From NCBI RefSeq assembly GCF_003854275.1, contig NZ_QTQP01000003.1, positions 186,001 through 250,000 on the forward strand: 64,000 nt of DNA, in the 5' to 3' direction. The DNA is from Burkholderia sp. Bp8963. GTDB lineage: Bacteria > Pseudomonadota > Gammaproteobacteria > Burkholderiales > Burkholderiaceae. Each line of letters begins with the position of its first letter. The stretch's first letter is position 1. Under the pieces are notes generated by a model that saw only the letters and a list, made by a program, of their open reading frames with translations, was not told the DNA's origin and made no database searches. This document shows, piece by piece, positions 52,441-62,155 of this stretch. Both the position numbers and the translations under genes were made by a program.

Positions 52441-54570
52441 TTGGCGACAGTTTTCGGGTGCATCGTTCATCGGCACAATCTCTGGCTGGTGTTGCTTGCC
52501 GCGCTGTTGTGCGGGGCCGGCTCGTGGGTCACCGCACGCCTGTTCCAGCGCACGGTAAACACGACCGGCACGCAGCGGCTCGGCTGGCATGTGCTGACGG
52601 CCATCTCGGCCGGCGTCGCAATCTGGTGCACGCACTTCGTCGCGATGCTCGGCTTCGACGCCGGCGCGCCCGTGCACTTCAACCTGCCGCTCACGCTCCT
52701 GTCGCTGCTCATCGCGGTCGGCGGCAGCACGATCGGCTTCGCGCTGACGACCTGCCGCACCGTGAAGGCCGCGCCCGCGGTCGGCGGCGCGATCGTCGGC
52801 ATCGCGATCGTGCTGATGCACTACACCGGCATGCTCGCGTGGCGGGTCGAGGGTATCGTGTCGTGGGACGTCGACTACCTGATCGCGTCGGTGCTGCTGT
52901 CGATGACCCTCGCGGCGCTCGCGCTGCACCTCGCGCTGCGGCCGTCGCCGCACGCAGTCAACCAGATGGCCGGCGTGCTGTCGCTCGCGATCCTTGCACT
53001 GCATTTCACCGGGATGTCCGCGCTACGCATCACGCCGCTGACGCTCGACGGCGCGTGGACCGACATGAGCACGCTGCGCCCGCTGGCGCTGGCAGTCGCG
53101 GGCATGTCGCTCGTGATCGTCTGCACGGGGCTCGTGAGCTACGTGATCGACAGCAACGTGCGGGCCGAATCGCTCGAGCACCTGCGCCGGCTGGCGCTGA
53201 GCGACATGCTGACCGGCCTGCCGAACCGGGCCAGCTTCAACGAACGGCTGGACCTCGAAATCGGGCTCGCGCAAGAGCACGGCACGAAGCTCGCGCTGAT
53301 CGGCATCGACCTGAACCGCTTCAAGGAAATCAACGACCTGCGCGGCCACCACGCCGGCGACGAGGTGCTGCGCATCCTCGCGCGGCGCATGACGAACCTG
53401 CTGTGCGACGGCGAATTCGTCGCCCGCATCGGCGGCGACGAATTCGCGGCGCTCTGCCGGATGGACGACGGCACGCGCCTGATGGATCTGCTCGGGCGGC
53501 TCGAGGCGGCGCTCTACAAGCCGGTCAGGGTGGACGACTACGAAGTCGTGCCGGGCGCGAGCTTCGGCGTCGCCATCTACCCGGACGACGCGACCACCAA
53601 GGCAATCCTCATCAACAGCGCGGACCTCGCGATGTACCGCGCCAAGGGCAGCATCGCGCAACCGATCTGCTTCTACGAGCCGGCGATGGACCTGATCGTC
53701 CGTGCGCGCCGCAGCCTCGCGGCCGACCTGCGCCGCGCGGTGGCCGACAACCAGCTGAGCATCCACTACCAGGTGCAGACTTCGCTCGCGACCGGCGAGA
53801 TCCGCGGCTACGAGGCGCTGCTGCGCTGGCAGCATGCGACGCTCGGAACGATTCCGCCCACGGAGTTCATTCCGCTCGCCGAGGAAAACGGCGTCATCCT
53901 GGACATCGGCGCGTGGGTGCTGCGCGAAGCGTGCGCGCGGGCGGCCACGTGGGAGCCGCCCTATGCCGTCGCCGTGAACGTATCCGCCATGCAGTTCATG
54001 CACACCGACCTGACGGCGCTCGTGGCGCAGGTGCTCGAGGAAACCGGCCTGCCGGCGTCGCGCCTGCAGCTCGAACTGACCGAGTCGACGATCTTCGCCG
54101 GCCGCGAGCGCGCATTGGACACGCTGCGGCAGATCAAGGCGCTGGGCGTGAGCATCGCGCTCGACGACTTCGGCACCGGATATTCGTCGCTCGACACGCT
54201 GCGCTCGTTCCCGTTCGATCGCATCAAGCTCGACCAGTCGTTCGTCGCGGACGCGGAAGCGAAACCGCAGGATCGCGCGATCATCCGGGCCGTGCTCGCG
54301 CTCGGCAAGAGCCTGGGCATTCCGATCCTGGCCGAAGGCATCGAAACGCACAACCAGCTTTCGCTGCTGGCCGAGGAAGGCTGCGACGAAGCGCAGGGCT
54401 TTCTCCTCGGCCGGCCCGCACCACTCAACGAGATTGTCGGCAGCGGGCAGATTTCGCTGACCGGCAACAACAGCGCCCGCGCGCCGGCTCCCGTGCCTGA
54501 AGCGGCTGTCATGGCCGACATGGAACCGGGCCAGCGCGGGCACCCGACGACGCCGGACACGGCAACCTGA
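52441..54570 (+). CDS. MHYT-GGDEF-EAL cyclic-di-GMP protein
   Basis: A 709-residue membrane protein. Residues 1-235 form an MHYT sensor of about seven helices with THFVAM, LMHYTGM and LHFTGM motifs. The family is proposed to bind copper and sense O2, CO or NO. The GGDEF motif is intact at 331-335 (IGGDEF), and the EAL domain has E458-A-L-L-R-W, DDFGTGYSS and an intact C-terminal AEGIET. Both synthesis and hydrolysis are possible. TTG 52441 follows GGAAGG. MucR and NbdA of Pseudomonas share this architecture. Closeness to a copper-rich block is suggestive only. Confidence 0.93.
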   Translation: MATVFGCIVHRHNLWLVLLAALLCGAGSWVTARLFQRTVNTTGTQRLGWHVLTAISAGVAIWCTHFVAMLGFDAGAPVHFNLPLTLLSLLIAVGGSTIGFALTTCRTVKAAPAVGGAIVGIAIVLMHYTGMLAWRVEGIVSWDVDYLIASVLLSMTLAALALHLALRPSPHAVNQMAGVLSLAILALHFTGMSALRITPLTLDGAWTDMSTLRPLALAVAGMSLVIVCTGLVSYVIDSNVRAESLEHLRRLALSDMLTGLPNRASFNERLDLEIGLAQEHGTKLALIGIDLNRFKEINDLRGHHAGDEVLRILARRMTNLLCDGEFVARIGGDEFAALCRMDDGTRLMDLLGRLEAALYKPVRVDDYEVVPGASFGVAIYPDDATTKAILINSADLAMYRAKGSIAQPICFYEPAMDLIVRARRSLAADLRRAVADNQLSIHYQVQTSLATGEIRGYEALLRWQHATLGTIPPTEFIPLAEENGVILDIGAWVLREACARAATWEPPYAVAVNVSAMQFMHTDLTALVAQVLEETGLPASRLQLELTESTIFAGRERALDTLRQIKALGVSIALDDFGTGYSSLDTLRSFPFDRIKLDQSFVADAEAKPQDRAIIRAVLALGKSLGIPILAEGIETHNQLSLLAEEGCDEAQGFLLGRPAPLNEIVGSGQISLTGNNSARAPAPVPEAAVMADMEPGQRGHPTTPDTAT

Positions 54571-54597
54571 ACCCGGGTTGCAGCAGGCTAGGCTCAC

Positions 54598-56928
54598 ATG
54601 AAAAACCACAAAGCACGGATGGCAAGACTGGCAAGCATCGCGGCGCCGGCCCGGAACCCGGATCTGCTCGCGGCGCAATACCGGGTATTCGCCGGCCAGC
54701 TCCCGGTGATGTACCTGATCCTCGTCTCGAGCACCTGGAGCCTCGCCGTCACGCACCTGGGCAGTGCGCCGCTCTGGCTGACGGTCGCGATGCCGGCCGC
54801 GATGACGCTCGCGTCGCTTGCGCGCCTGCTGCACTGGCGGAAGGCCCGGCTCCTGGAGCCGACGCCGGAAACCGTGTCGCGCGCGCTCACGGTCACGACC
54901 TGGCTGGTGATCCCGATCGCGGTGACGTTCACCACGTGGGCACTGCTGCTGTTCCCGTACGGCGACGCGTGGCAACAGGCCCAGGTCGCGTTCTACATGG
55001 CGATCACGGTGATCGGCTGCATCTTCAGCCTGATGTACCTGCGCACGGCCGCGCTGAGCGTGGCCGTGATCGTCAATGTCGCGTTCATCGCGTTCTTCAT
55101 CTCGACGCGCCAGCCGACGCTCGTCGCCACCGCGCTCAACATGGCCTTCGTGTCGGCGGCGCTGATCGCCGTCATCTCGGTCAACTACCGTGGCTTCCTG
55201 CGCACCGTTGACGCGCAGGCCGAATCGCGCATTCGCGAGCAGGCGCAGACGCGGCTGATGCGGATGATCGACGACATGCCGGTCGCCGTGATGACGGCCG
55301 ACCCGGAGACGTTCCGCATCAACTACCTGAACGCGACGTCGCGCAACCTGCTGCGCTCGATCGAGCACCTGCTGCCGATCCGCGCAGACGACGCGCTGGG
55401 CGCGTCGATCGACTTCTTCCACCCGCACCCGCAACACCAGCGCCGCATGCTCGCCGATCCGGCGAACCTGCCGCATCGCGCCCGCATCCGGCTCGGGCCG
55501 GAGGTGCTCGACATCCAGGTCTCGGCCGTGCGCGACACCGAAGGGCGCTACATCGGCCCGATGCTGTCGTGGTCGATCGTCACGCAGCAGGCCGAGGCGG
55601 AGGCGCGGATCCATCAGCTCGCCCATCACGATTCGCTCACCGGCCTGCCGAACCGCGCGACGTTCCTCGCCGAGTTCGACGCGAGCCTGCGCCGCTCGGA
55701 CAAGGTGCTCGCGCTGCTCTTCATCGACCTCGACGGCTTCAAGCTCATCAACGACGCGCGCGGGCATTCGGCGGGCGACGAGGTGCTGCGCCAGGTCGCG
55801 GAACGCCTGCGCGGGCAGTGCCCCGAGCCGGGCATGATGCTCGGGCGCATCGGCGGCGACGAATTCGCGGTACTGCTGCGCGACACCGATGCGGACGGCG
55901 CGATGGGCGCGGCCGCGCGGCTCGTGGACACGCTCGTCGCGCCCTACGCGCCGTCGCCCGATCAGCAGATCCGCATCGGCGCGTCGATCGGCTGCGTGCT
56001 GGCGCCACATCACGGCGACGCCGCCGGGGTGCTGCTGTCGCGCGCGGACATGGCGCTCTACGCGGCCAAAAAAGCAGGCAAGGGCACGTACCGGATGTTC
56101 TCGCCGGACATGGAAACGAGCGCGCAGGAACAGGTCGCGCTCGAGTCGCAGCTGCGCTTCGCGCTGGACGAGAACCAAGGGCTGTACGTGTTCTACCAGC
56201 CGATCGTCGATGTCCGGACCCGCCAGATCACGACGCGCGAGGCGCTGCTGCGCTGGCATCACCCGCGCTCCGGCTGGATTTCGCCGGGCCGCTTCATTCC
56301 GGTGGCCGAGCGCGGCGGCCTGATCGACCGGCTCGGCCGCTTCGTGCTCGACCAGGCATGCCGGCAGGCGGCGCGCTGGCCGGACGGCGCGCGCGTCGCC
56401 GTCAACGTGTCGGCGGGGCAGCTCGGCCACGGCACGATCGCGCCGGCCTTCGCGGCGGCGCTGGCCGGCGCGGGCCTTACGCCCGACCGGCTGGAAATCG
56501 AGGTGACGGAAACCGCGCTGCTGCACGACGAGGGCAAGGCCATTGCGGACTTGCGCGCGCTGCGTTCGATGGGCGTGCGCGTCGCCCTCGACGACTTCGG
56601 CACGGGCTTCTCGTCGCTCGCGCATCTGCGCGCGTTCCCGTTCGACAAGATCAAGATCGACGGCAGCTTCGTGCGCGATGCGGTCACGCGCCCGGACTGC
56701 GCGGCCGTCGTGCGCGCGGTGGCCGATCTCGGCAAGCGTCTCGGCGTGACGACCGTCGCGGAAGGCGTCGAGACGGAGGAGCAATTGGCGTGCATCACGG
56801 AAGCCGGCTGCCGCGAGGTGCAGGGCTTCCTGATCGGCAAGCCCGCGCCGGGCGAGCACGATGCGGCGGCCATCAGCTGGATCGAGCGGGCCGCGCTGGC
56901 CGCGCAGGCCACGACCAGGCGGGCGTGA
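54598..56928 (+). CDS. Membrane GGDEF-EAL cyclic-di-GMP protein with PAS-like domain
   Basis: A 776-residue protein starting 27 bases after the previous gene, likely the same operon. About five or six membrane helices (30-200) are followed by a PAS-like region (LMRMIDDMPVAVMTADPETF), GGDEF at 419-423 (IGGDEF) and EAL at 548-550 (EALLRWHHP) with DDFGTGFSS. The catalytic motifs of both domains look intact. It probably sets local c-di-GMP together with the MHYT protein. Confidence 0.93.
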   Translation: MKNHKARMARLASIAAPARNPDLLAAQYRVFAGQLPVMYLILVSSTWSLAVTHLGSAPLWLTVAMPAAMTLASLARLLHWRKARLLEPTPETVSRALTVTTWLVIPIAVTFTTWALLLFPYGDAWQQAQVAFYMAITVIGCIFSLMYLRTAALSVAVIVNVAFIAFFISTRQPTLVATALNMAFVSAALIAVISVNYRGFLRTVDAQAESRIREQAQTRLMRMIDDMPVAVMTADPETFRINYLNATSRNLLRSIEHLLPIRADDALGASIDFFHPHPQHQRRMLADPANLPHRARIRLGPEVLDIQVSAVRDTEGRYIGPMLSWSIVTQQAEAEARIHQLAHHDSLTGLPNRATFLAEFDASLRRSDKVLALLFIDLDGFKLINDARGHSAGDEVLRQVAERLRGQCPEPGMMLGRIGGDEFAVLLRDTDADGAMGAAARLVDTLVAPYAPSPDQQIRIGASIGCVLAPHHGDAAGVLLSRADMALYAAKKAGKGTYRMFSPDMETSAQEQVALESQLRFALDENQGLYVFYQPIVDVRTRQITTREALLRWHHPRSGWISPGRFIPVAERGGLIDRLGRFVLDQACRQAARWPDGARVAVNVSAGQLGHGTIAPAFAAALAGAGLTPDRLEIEVTETALLHDEGKAIADLRALRSMGVRVALDDFGTGFSSLAHLRAFPFDKIKIDGSFVRDAVTRPDCAAVVRAVADLGKRLGVTTVAEGVETEEQLACITEAGCREVQGFLIGKPAPGEHDAAAISWIERAALAAQATTRRA

Positions 56929-57027
56929 GCACCAACAGAACGACCGGATTACTGAATACCCGATATGGATCGTCAGGCGTGAGTGCAGCAGCCATCGAAG
57001 CTCCCGGCGCCGAGCAACCGGCGGCCG

Positions 57028-57393
57028 CTAAAGCTCACGCAGTGTCGAAGAGCTGATCTTGGACGGGCAGGGCGCTGACGTCTGATCCGCCGTCCCTTGC
57101 AGACCGACGACCAGGTCAACCTGCTGCGCAGCGAGAGCCCCGCATCCGCGCGCTGGAACGTTGCGCCTTGCTGCGTTGCGGGCAACCAAGTACTGGAACT
57201 CGAGGCTCTGGATCTCCTTCTGGACGCGCTGCCAGTTCTCCTGATCGGTCACCACGATCTTGATGTTGGACTCTGCGTATGGGTTCTCCACACCCTCGTA
57301 CTTGGCTTGCTCCATGCGCTTGCTCGAGATGCTGCGCAGCATGGGTGCAAGCGCTTGTGCTGTCTTGGCCAGGCGATCCTTTTCGGCGCCCAT
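57028..57393 (-). CDS. Hypothetical protein or displaced fragment after the AbiEii-like gene
   Basis: A 121-residue frame whose ATG lies inside the 3' part of the toxin gene. The first 75 residues (MGAEKDRLAKTAQALAPML, then NPYAESNIKIVVTDQENWQ) have normal protein character, while the last 45 look random. It may be a small overlapping gene, or a gene fragment joined to the toxin by recombination. No family was recognised. Confidence 0.4.
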   Translation of the reverse strand: MGAEKDRLAKTAQALAPMLRSISSKRMEQAKYEGVENPYAESNIKIVVTDQENWQRVQKEIQSLEFQYLVARNAARRNVPARGCGALAAQQVDLVVGLQGTADQTSAPCPSKISSSTLREL

Positions 57394-58006
57394 GGTTACC
57401 GGCCTCAGCATACTTCGCGAGCAGGAACCGCAGATCGGTAGCATCTCTGGCATGTTGCGTGTGTCTGTCTCGCCACGCGATGATCTTTAACATCGCGAGG
57501 GCAGGCAATGAGGCGACGAGAACGACAAGATCGGAGGCTAATTCAATCTCCAGGGCCGCCTGCAGCGCTTCTTCAAAACCTGCGACGTTCATCCGAACCG
57601 CCCCATCCGGGGGCCAACCGATCTCTCGCTCACCGTCTTCCTCGATGCCCCCAAACGGCACGATGTCCAGCCACGTCCGGTGCTCGATTTCCGGAACAAC
57701 GTAGTTCAGTCGTTGCGCCTCTTCGCTTTGCTCAAATCGCCCCGTTGCGACAAGGGTGGCGCGCAGTGCTCGGTCGCCTTGCCAGTTCCCAATGCTCACG
57801 CCAATATCGACGTCGGCGGTAGCGCGCGACTGTTCGATGCCGAAGCGGTGCGTGGTAAGGATGTCGCGCGCCGTCGCGCCGCCGACGAACCATTGCGCAC
57901 CGGCGGCATTCGCTGCGAATGAGACTTCACGCAATACGGCAACTGAGATCTCGGGAAATGGGTGGCTATCAAGCAGCTTGATTGGCATGTTTGATGTATT
58001 GGTCAC
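57116..58006 (-). pseudogene. AbiEii-like nucleotidyltransferase toxin, C-terminus probably disrupted
   Basis: Residues 1-205 look like an AbiEii/AbiGii-family nucleotidyltransferase: GGATARDIL, then SRATADVDIGVSI with the catalytic aspartates, later ALAMLKIIAWRDR and DLRFLLAKYAEAGN. Beyond this point the frame turns into Arg/Gly/Ser-rich sequence without protein character while another frame becomes coding-like, so the last third is probably lost through a frameshift or fusion near 57395. The gene overlaps the antitoxin-like gene by 38 bases, the usual AbiE arrangement. AbiEii toxins transfer nucleotides to tRNA or other targets. Activity is uncertain. Confidence 0.65.
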
Positions 58007-59009
58007 GAATCATCCGGGCGGTTTCGAGGTTGCGCGAATCACCGCTTGCGACGAGATCCGCGTAGACGAGCGCGGGATAGACGACGTTATCGACGAGACC
58101 TGGAGTAGGGCCCAATACGACTGGTGTCGTCAGAACTTCAACGTTGCCCGTCGGATCTGGCCGCAGCCGGGCGCGAGTGATCAGCTCCTTGGGGATACCT
58201 TTTTGGCTGTACACCGTGATCATCTCGGGTTTCAGGTAGTGCGTCACGAGTGCCGCGGCCGACTCGCCGCCGAACATCCAGTCGGAATTGGGGGAGGCCA
58301 TCTCGGCCCACCAGTCCGGGGCCGCCGCACGATACCGGCCGAGTTGCAGAGACGGTCGCAGCAGCGAGGGATACAAGGTGACCCATTCATCAAGCAACCG
58401 GTCGTAATCGGCGAAGGCCGTCGATCCGTCGGAGCGCTGGATCAGGTCCCTGCGCTGCAATAAGGTCTGCACCGTGATCTGCGCGGTACCCGTGCTGACT
58501 TTGGCAAATCCAGCGATGTCGCGTCGGCCCTGGTTGACCAACGCGGGCTTGACCAGCAGCGCCAGGATGACCTGCAAGGACCGCTTGGACCACCGGCTGG
58601 GCCTGGAACGACCAACCGTCGTTGCACGCGGCCGGCCTGATACCAGAATGATGTTCTTCTGCTCGCGCAGAAATGCGTTGCCGGACGCGTCGATCGCATT
58701 GATCCCAAGCGTGCGGCAGGCGTCAATGAGGATCGGCGTGAGATACGACGTGACGAGCAGTAAATGTCCCGCATCTTGCATTCGGGCTCGGGCGGTGGCG
58801 GTTACGGCCGCGAGTCGCTCCTGACGGTCAATTGACTGGACCACCATAGCCAGGCGGCTGATTCGAGGTTCCAGCCCGAATTCAACAGTTCCATCGTACT
58901 TCGTATGGGGGGGCGGCGCGCTCACACACGTGTCAATGCCCGAGGCTGCACTGAAAGCCTGCGCGGCCGCCTCAACCAGTGGATGTGGCTCAACCGTTGA
59001 TGTGTTCAT
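57969..59009 (-). CDS. AbiEi-like type IV antitoxin / transcriptional regulator
   Basis: A 346-residue protein. A winged-helix-like region (QGRRDIAGFAKVSTGTAQIT) is followed by the AbiEi-type C-terminal domain with WMFGGESAAALVTHYLKPE. In this family the protein represses its own operon and counteracts the nucleotidyltransferase. ATG 59009 is chosen for the GGAG spacing; TTG codons just upstream are in frame. A cluster of TTGAAC/GTTCAA hexamers lies in its promoter. Confidence 0.75.
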   Translation of the reverse strand: MNTSTVEPHPLVEAAAQAFSAASGIDTCVSAPPPHTKYDGTVEFGLEPRISRLAMVVQSIDRQERLAAVTATARARMQDAGHLLLVTSYLTPILIDACRTLGINAIDASGNAFLREQKNIILVSGRPRATTVGRSRPSRWSKRSLQVILALLVKPALVNQGRRDIAGFAKVSTGTAQITVQTLLQRRDLIQRSDGSTAFADYDRLLDEWVTLYPSLLRPSLQLGRYRAAAPDWWAEMASPNSDWMFGGESAAALVTHYLKPEMITVYSQKGIPKELITRARLRPDPTGNVEVLTTPVVLGPTPGLVDNVVYPALVYADLVASGDSRNLETARMIRDQYIKHANQAA

Positions 59010-59064
59010 CAACAACTCCGTTCAGTTTTCTTGAGTGCACACGCACCGTGAACGGATTGAAATG

Positions 59065-59130
59065 TTGAACACGCCAATGGTTCAAGAATACCCGTCGTTC
59101 ACGAATCTTGAACATCAAGAAAAATTGAAC
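59065..59130. promoter_or_regulatory. Cluster of TTGAAC inverted and direct hexamers
   Basis: TTGAAC at 59065-59070, GTTCAA at 59080-59085, GTTCA at 59097-59101, TTGAAC at 59108-59113 and TTGAAC at 59125-59130. The first two and middle two form inverted repeats. The cluster lies 56-121 bases before the AbiEi-like start, as expected for autoregulation, and also upstream of the styA-like gene. Confidence 0.55.
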
Positions 59131-59289
59131 CAACCCTGGCCAGCGCGGGTGACGGGGATGTTCCCTGGCGCCGCAAGCGCCGCGGCACATAAGTGCTTCC
59201 ATCTATCGTCGTAAGTATCCGAGCGAATTTACCGGCCATATACGACCTCCTACGCTACGCATAACCTCAACAAACAGGAGACACGCAAC

Positions 59290-60555
59290 GTGAGAAGGAT
59301 CGGAATCGTAGGAGGCGGGCAGGCCGGGTTTCATCTGGCGTTCGGTTTGCTCGATCGCGGATACGACATCACGCTGTATACGGACCGCACGCCTGATCAA
59401 CTGCTCGCGGGCAAGATCCCGAGCACCGCGTTTCTGTTCAATGAAACGCTGGATTGGGAGCGCCGGCTCGGCCTGAATTTCTGGGAAGACGTGGCGCCCG
59501 CCGGTGAAGGGATGCTCGTCGATTTCCGCGAGCCGTCTGGCGCGAGCGTGATGACAGTCAAGGGCCGGCTGCATGACCGGTCGGGGCTGGCAATCGACCA
59601 GCGCACGAAGTTTGCCCGCTGGACCCAGGAATTCGAACGGCGCGGCGGCAACCTCGTCTTTCAATCAGTCGACATCGGCGAGCTGAACGACATCGCCGGT
59701 GCCAATGACTTGACGCTCATCGGGTCCGGCAAAGGTGCGATCAATGCGCTGTTCGCGCGCGACGAGGTGCGAAGCGTGCACGACAAGCCGCCGCGGAACC
59801 TCGCGGCGATGCTGCTCAAGGGCCCCCGGATTGTCGGCGACCGCCCGTGGCCGAAGGCCGACTTTCGGCCGCTGCGGTTCAATTTCGTGTTCGGCGTCGG
59901 CGAGTTCTTTTCGCTGCCGTTTTACACGCATGCCGCTGGCGAATGCCGGAGCTTCCTGTTCGAAGCACGCCCCGGCGGCGAGATGGATCGCTTCCAGTCC
60001 GCGACGGACGGCAACGAACTGCTCGAGATCGCCCGCGGCGTCATGCGTGATTTCTCGCCGGAAGACGCAAGCCTGCTCGACGATGCGCAACTGACCGACC
60101 CGAACGCGTGGCTCAAAGGCGCATTCACGCCGACGGTACGCCATCCCGTCGGCCGCCTCGATTCCGGGCGCGTCGTGATGGGCGTCGGTGACACGGTGTG
60201 CCTGAACGATCCGATTGCGGGACAGGGCGCGAACAACGCGTCGCGCATGGCGGTGCATCTGATCGACGCAATCGACGCGCACGGTCGCGAGCCGTTCGAC
60301 GCCACGTGGATGCAGCGGACGTTCGACGCGTTCTGGGATGCGTCGGCGAGCTACACGACGGCCTTCACGAATGCGCTGCTCGAGCCGCCGGGCGATGCGG
60401 TGATGCACGTATTGCGCGCAGCGGCGAGCCAGCGTGCGGTGGCCGACGACTTCGTGCGCTGCTTCCAGCGTCCGAGCGAGTTCTGGCCGTGGATCGCCGA
60501 CTTGTCGGAGGCGCGGCGCTTCGTCGCGGAGCGGGTGGCGTGCGATGCAGCCTGA
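59290..60555 (+). CDS. styA: StyA-type FAD-dependent styrene/indole monooxygenase
   Basis: A 421-residue flavoprotein of the two-component styrene monooxygenase family. The N-terminal FAD motif is GIVGGGQAGFHLAF and the second FAD region VVMGVGDTVCLNDPIAGQGA. Length and the overlapping StyB-like reductase match group E monooxygenases, which epoxidise styrene or indole. IifC of indole-degrading bacteria has the same organisation, and with an SDR next door indole is a reasonable substrate. GTG 59290 follows AGGAG. Confidence 0.88.
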   Translation: MRRIGIVGGGQAGFHLAFGLLDRGYDITLYTDRTPDQLLAGKIPSTAFLFNETLDWERRLGLNFWEDVAPAGEGMLVDFREPSGASVMTVKGRLHDRSGLAIDQRTKFARWTQEFERRGGNLVFQSVDIGELNDIAGANDLTLIGSGKGAINALFARDEVRSVHDKPPRNLAAMLLKGPRIVGDRPWPKADFRPLRFNFVFGVGEFFSLPFYTHAAGECRSFLFEARPGGEMDRFQSATDGNELLEIARGVMRDFSPEDASLLDDAQLTDPNAWLKGAFTPTVRHPVGRLDSGRVVMGVGDTVCLNDPIAGQGANNASRMAVHLIDAIDAHGREPFDATWMQRTFDAFWDASASYTTAFTNALLEPPGDAVMHVLRAAASQRAVADDFVRCFQRPSEFWPWIADLSEARRFVAERVACDAA

Positions 60556-61087
60556 ACACGACATCGTCGCGCGCGCATGGCGCCATCATCACGAGATTCC
60601 GCAGGCGCCCGGTGATTTCCGGCGCGCACTCGGTTGCTTCGCCACGGGCGTGACCGTCGTCACGACCGTCGATGACGAGGGCCGCCGGATCGGGCTCACG
60701 GCGAATTCGTTTTCGTCGGTATCGATCGACCCGCCGCTGATCCTGTGGAGTCTGGCGCGACGCTCGCCGAATGTGCGCGCGTTCGAGCGTTGCCGGTTCT
60801 TCGCGGTCAACGTGCTTGCTGGCTCCCAACTGGATATATGTGCGCGCTTTTCAAGGCCGATCGACGACAGGTTTTCCGGCGTCGACGCGGTCGACGGGCA
60901 GGGCGGTGTGCCGCTGATCGCGGGCGCCGTTGCGCAGTTCGAATGTGAGAACGAGGCCGTGCACGCGGGCGGCGATCACGTGATATTCGTCGGCCGGGTC
61001 AACCGCTTCCGCTGGCACGAGCAAGCGCCGCTGGTCTTCTGCATGGGCGCATTGCGTCAGCTGGACACGGACCTTCAGGAAACCTGA
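60545..61087 (+). CDS. styB: StyB-type flavin reductase
   Basis: A 180-residue flavin reductase-like protein: FRRALGCFATGVTVVTTVD, GLTANSFSSVSIDPPLILWS and FAVNVLAGSQ are family hallmarks. It overlaps styA by 11 bases. It supplies reduced FAD to the monooxygenase at NAD(P)H expense. IifD is the equivalent in indole clusters. Confidence 0.92.
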   Translation: MQPEHDIVARAWRHHHEIPQAPGDFRRALGCFATGVTVVTTVDDEGRRIGLTANSFSSVSIDPPLILWSLARRSPNVRAFERCRFFAVNVLAGSQLDICARFSRPIDDRFSGVDAVDGQGGVPLIAGAVAQFECENEAVHAGGDHVIFVGRVNRFRWHEQAPLVFCMGALRQLDTDLQET

Positions 61088-61088
61088 A

Positions 61089-61901
61089 ATGAATCCATCA
61101 ACATGCTGGGGCATCGACGGAAAGACCGCAATCGTGACGGGGGGCTCGACGTTGATCGGCGCCGCTGTCGCGCGTGCGCTGTGCGACGGTGGTGCGAATG
61201 TCGTGGTCGCCGACATCGACGTCGAGCGTGGCCTCGCGCTGGCCGATTCGCTGGGCACACGTGCGATGTTCATCGAAACGGATCTCGCCGACGATGCGGC
61301 TGTTCGTGGTTGCGTGCAGGCCGCACACACGCGGTTTGGCCGCATCGACATTCTGGTCAATGTGGCCTGCGCGTATGTCGACGAAGCACTCGCGTCGACG
61401 CGCGCGCAATGGCACGCGGCCTTCGATATCAACGTGGTTGGCGCGTGCCTGCTGCTGCAGGCCGCGCATCCGTTCATGTGCGAAGCCGGTGGCGGCGCAG
61501 TCGTGAATTTCGGATCGACGAGCGCGTCTGCCGCGCAGGCGGGGCGCTGGTTGTATCCGGCCAGCAAGGCGGCAATTCTGCAATTGACGCGCAGCCAGGC
61601 GCTCGATCTCGCTCGGGACAAGATCCGCGTCAATGCGGTGTCGCCGGGATGGACGTGGTCCGGCGTGCTCGATGCGATTTCCGGCGGTGACAAACGCAAG
61701 GCCAATGCCGTCGCCGAGAAATTCCATATGCTCGGCCGCATTGGGGAGCCGGAGGAAGTCGCCAATGCCGTGCTGTTTCTCGTGTCCGACAACGCATCGT
61801 TCATCACCGGGGCGAATCTGGCCGTTGACGGCGGCTATTCGGCGATGGGCCCCGAGCAAGGCCTGTCGCCGATCGCCGAACTGATGGCGCCGTCCGCCTG
61901 A
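61089..61901 (+). CDS. Short-chain dehydrogenase with altered cofactor motif
   Basis: A 270-residue SDR one base after the flavin reductase stop. The active site is intact (serine in GSTSAS, YPASK). The glycine motif reads TGGSTLIG where the middle glycine is usual, and NVACAY replaces NNAG. It probably oxidises the diol formed after monooxygenation, as IifB does in indole pathways. The reaction is inferred from context. Confidence 0.85.
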   Translation: MNPSTCWGIDGKTAIVTGGSTLIGAAVARALCDGGANVVVADIDVERGLALADSLGTRAMFIETDLADDAAVRGCVQAAHTRFGRIDILVNVACAYVDEALASTRAQWHAAFDINVVGACLLLQAAHPFMCEAGGGAVVNFGSTSASAAQAGRWLYPASKAAILQLTRSQALDLARDKIRVNAVSPGWTWSGVLDAISGGDKRKANAVAEKFHMLGRIGEPEEVANAVLFLVSDNASFITGANLAVDGGYSAMGPEQGLSPIAELMAPSA

Positions 61902-61906
61902 ACGGC

Positions 61907-61945
61907 ACGCGTCGGTCAGCAGTTTCGAGACCGACGCGTTTCCTT
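61907..61945 (+). terminator. Intrinsic terminator of the styA-styB-SDR operon
   Basis: ACGCGTCGGTC (61907-61917) and GACCGACGCGT (61929-61939) form a perfect 11-bp stem with an 11-base loop, directly followed by a T-rich tract. It starts six bases after the SDR stop. Confidence 0.8.
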
Positions 61946-62155
61946 TCCCTTTTCCCATTCCCCCGCGTCAATTTTCCGATTTCCTGATTGCAGCACGTGC
62001 TTCGACGCGAAAAGCGCGGCGCGGCATCGATGGACATCGTTTCGACACCTGAATACCGCAAACAAAGCGCCCGAAGCCGACCGGTATCGGGCAAACGAAT
62101 GCAACATCGCCGCGGGCTGGGCGGGTAACCGCACAGAATGACGCGTGTCACCTTT

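Noticed and set aside
53023..56859. A 1278-residue open frame on the minus strand
   Set aside because: It runs antisense through both GGDEF-EAL genes, whose motifs prove the plus strand is coding. Composition is dominated by Arg, His, Asp and Val.
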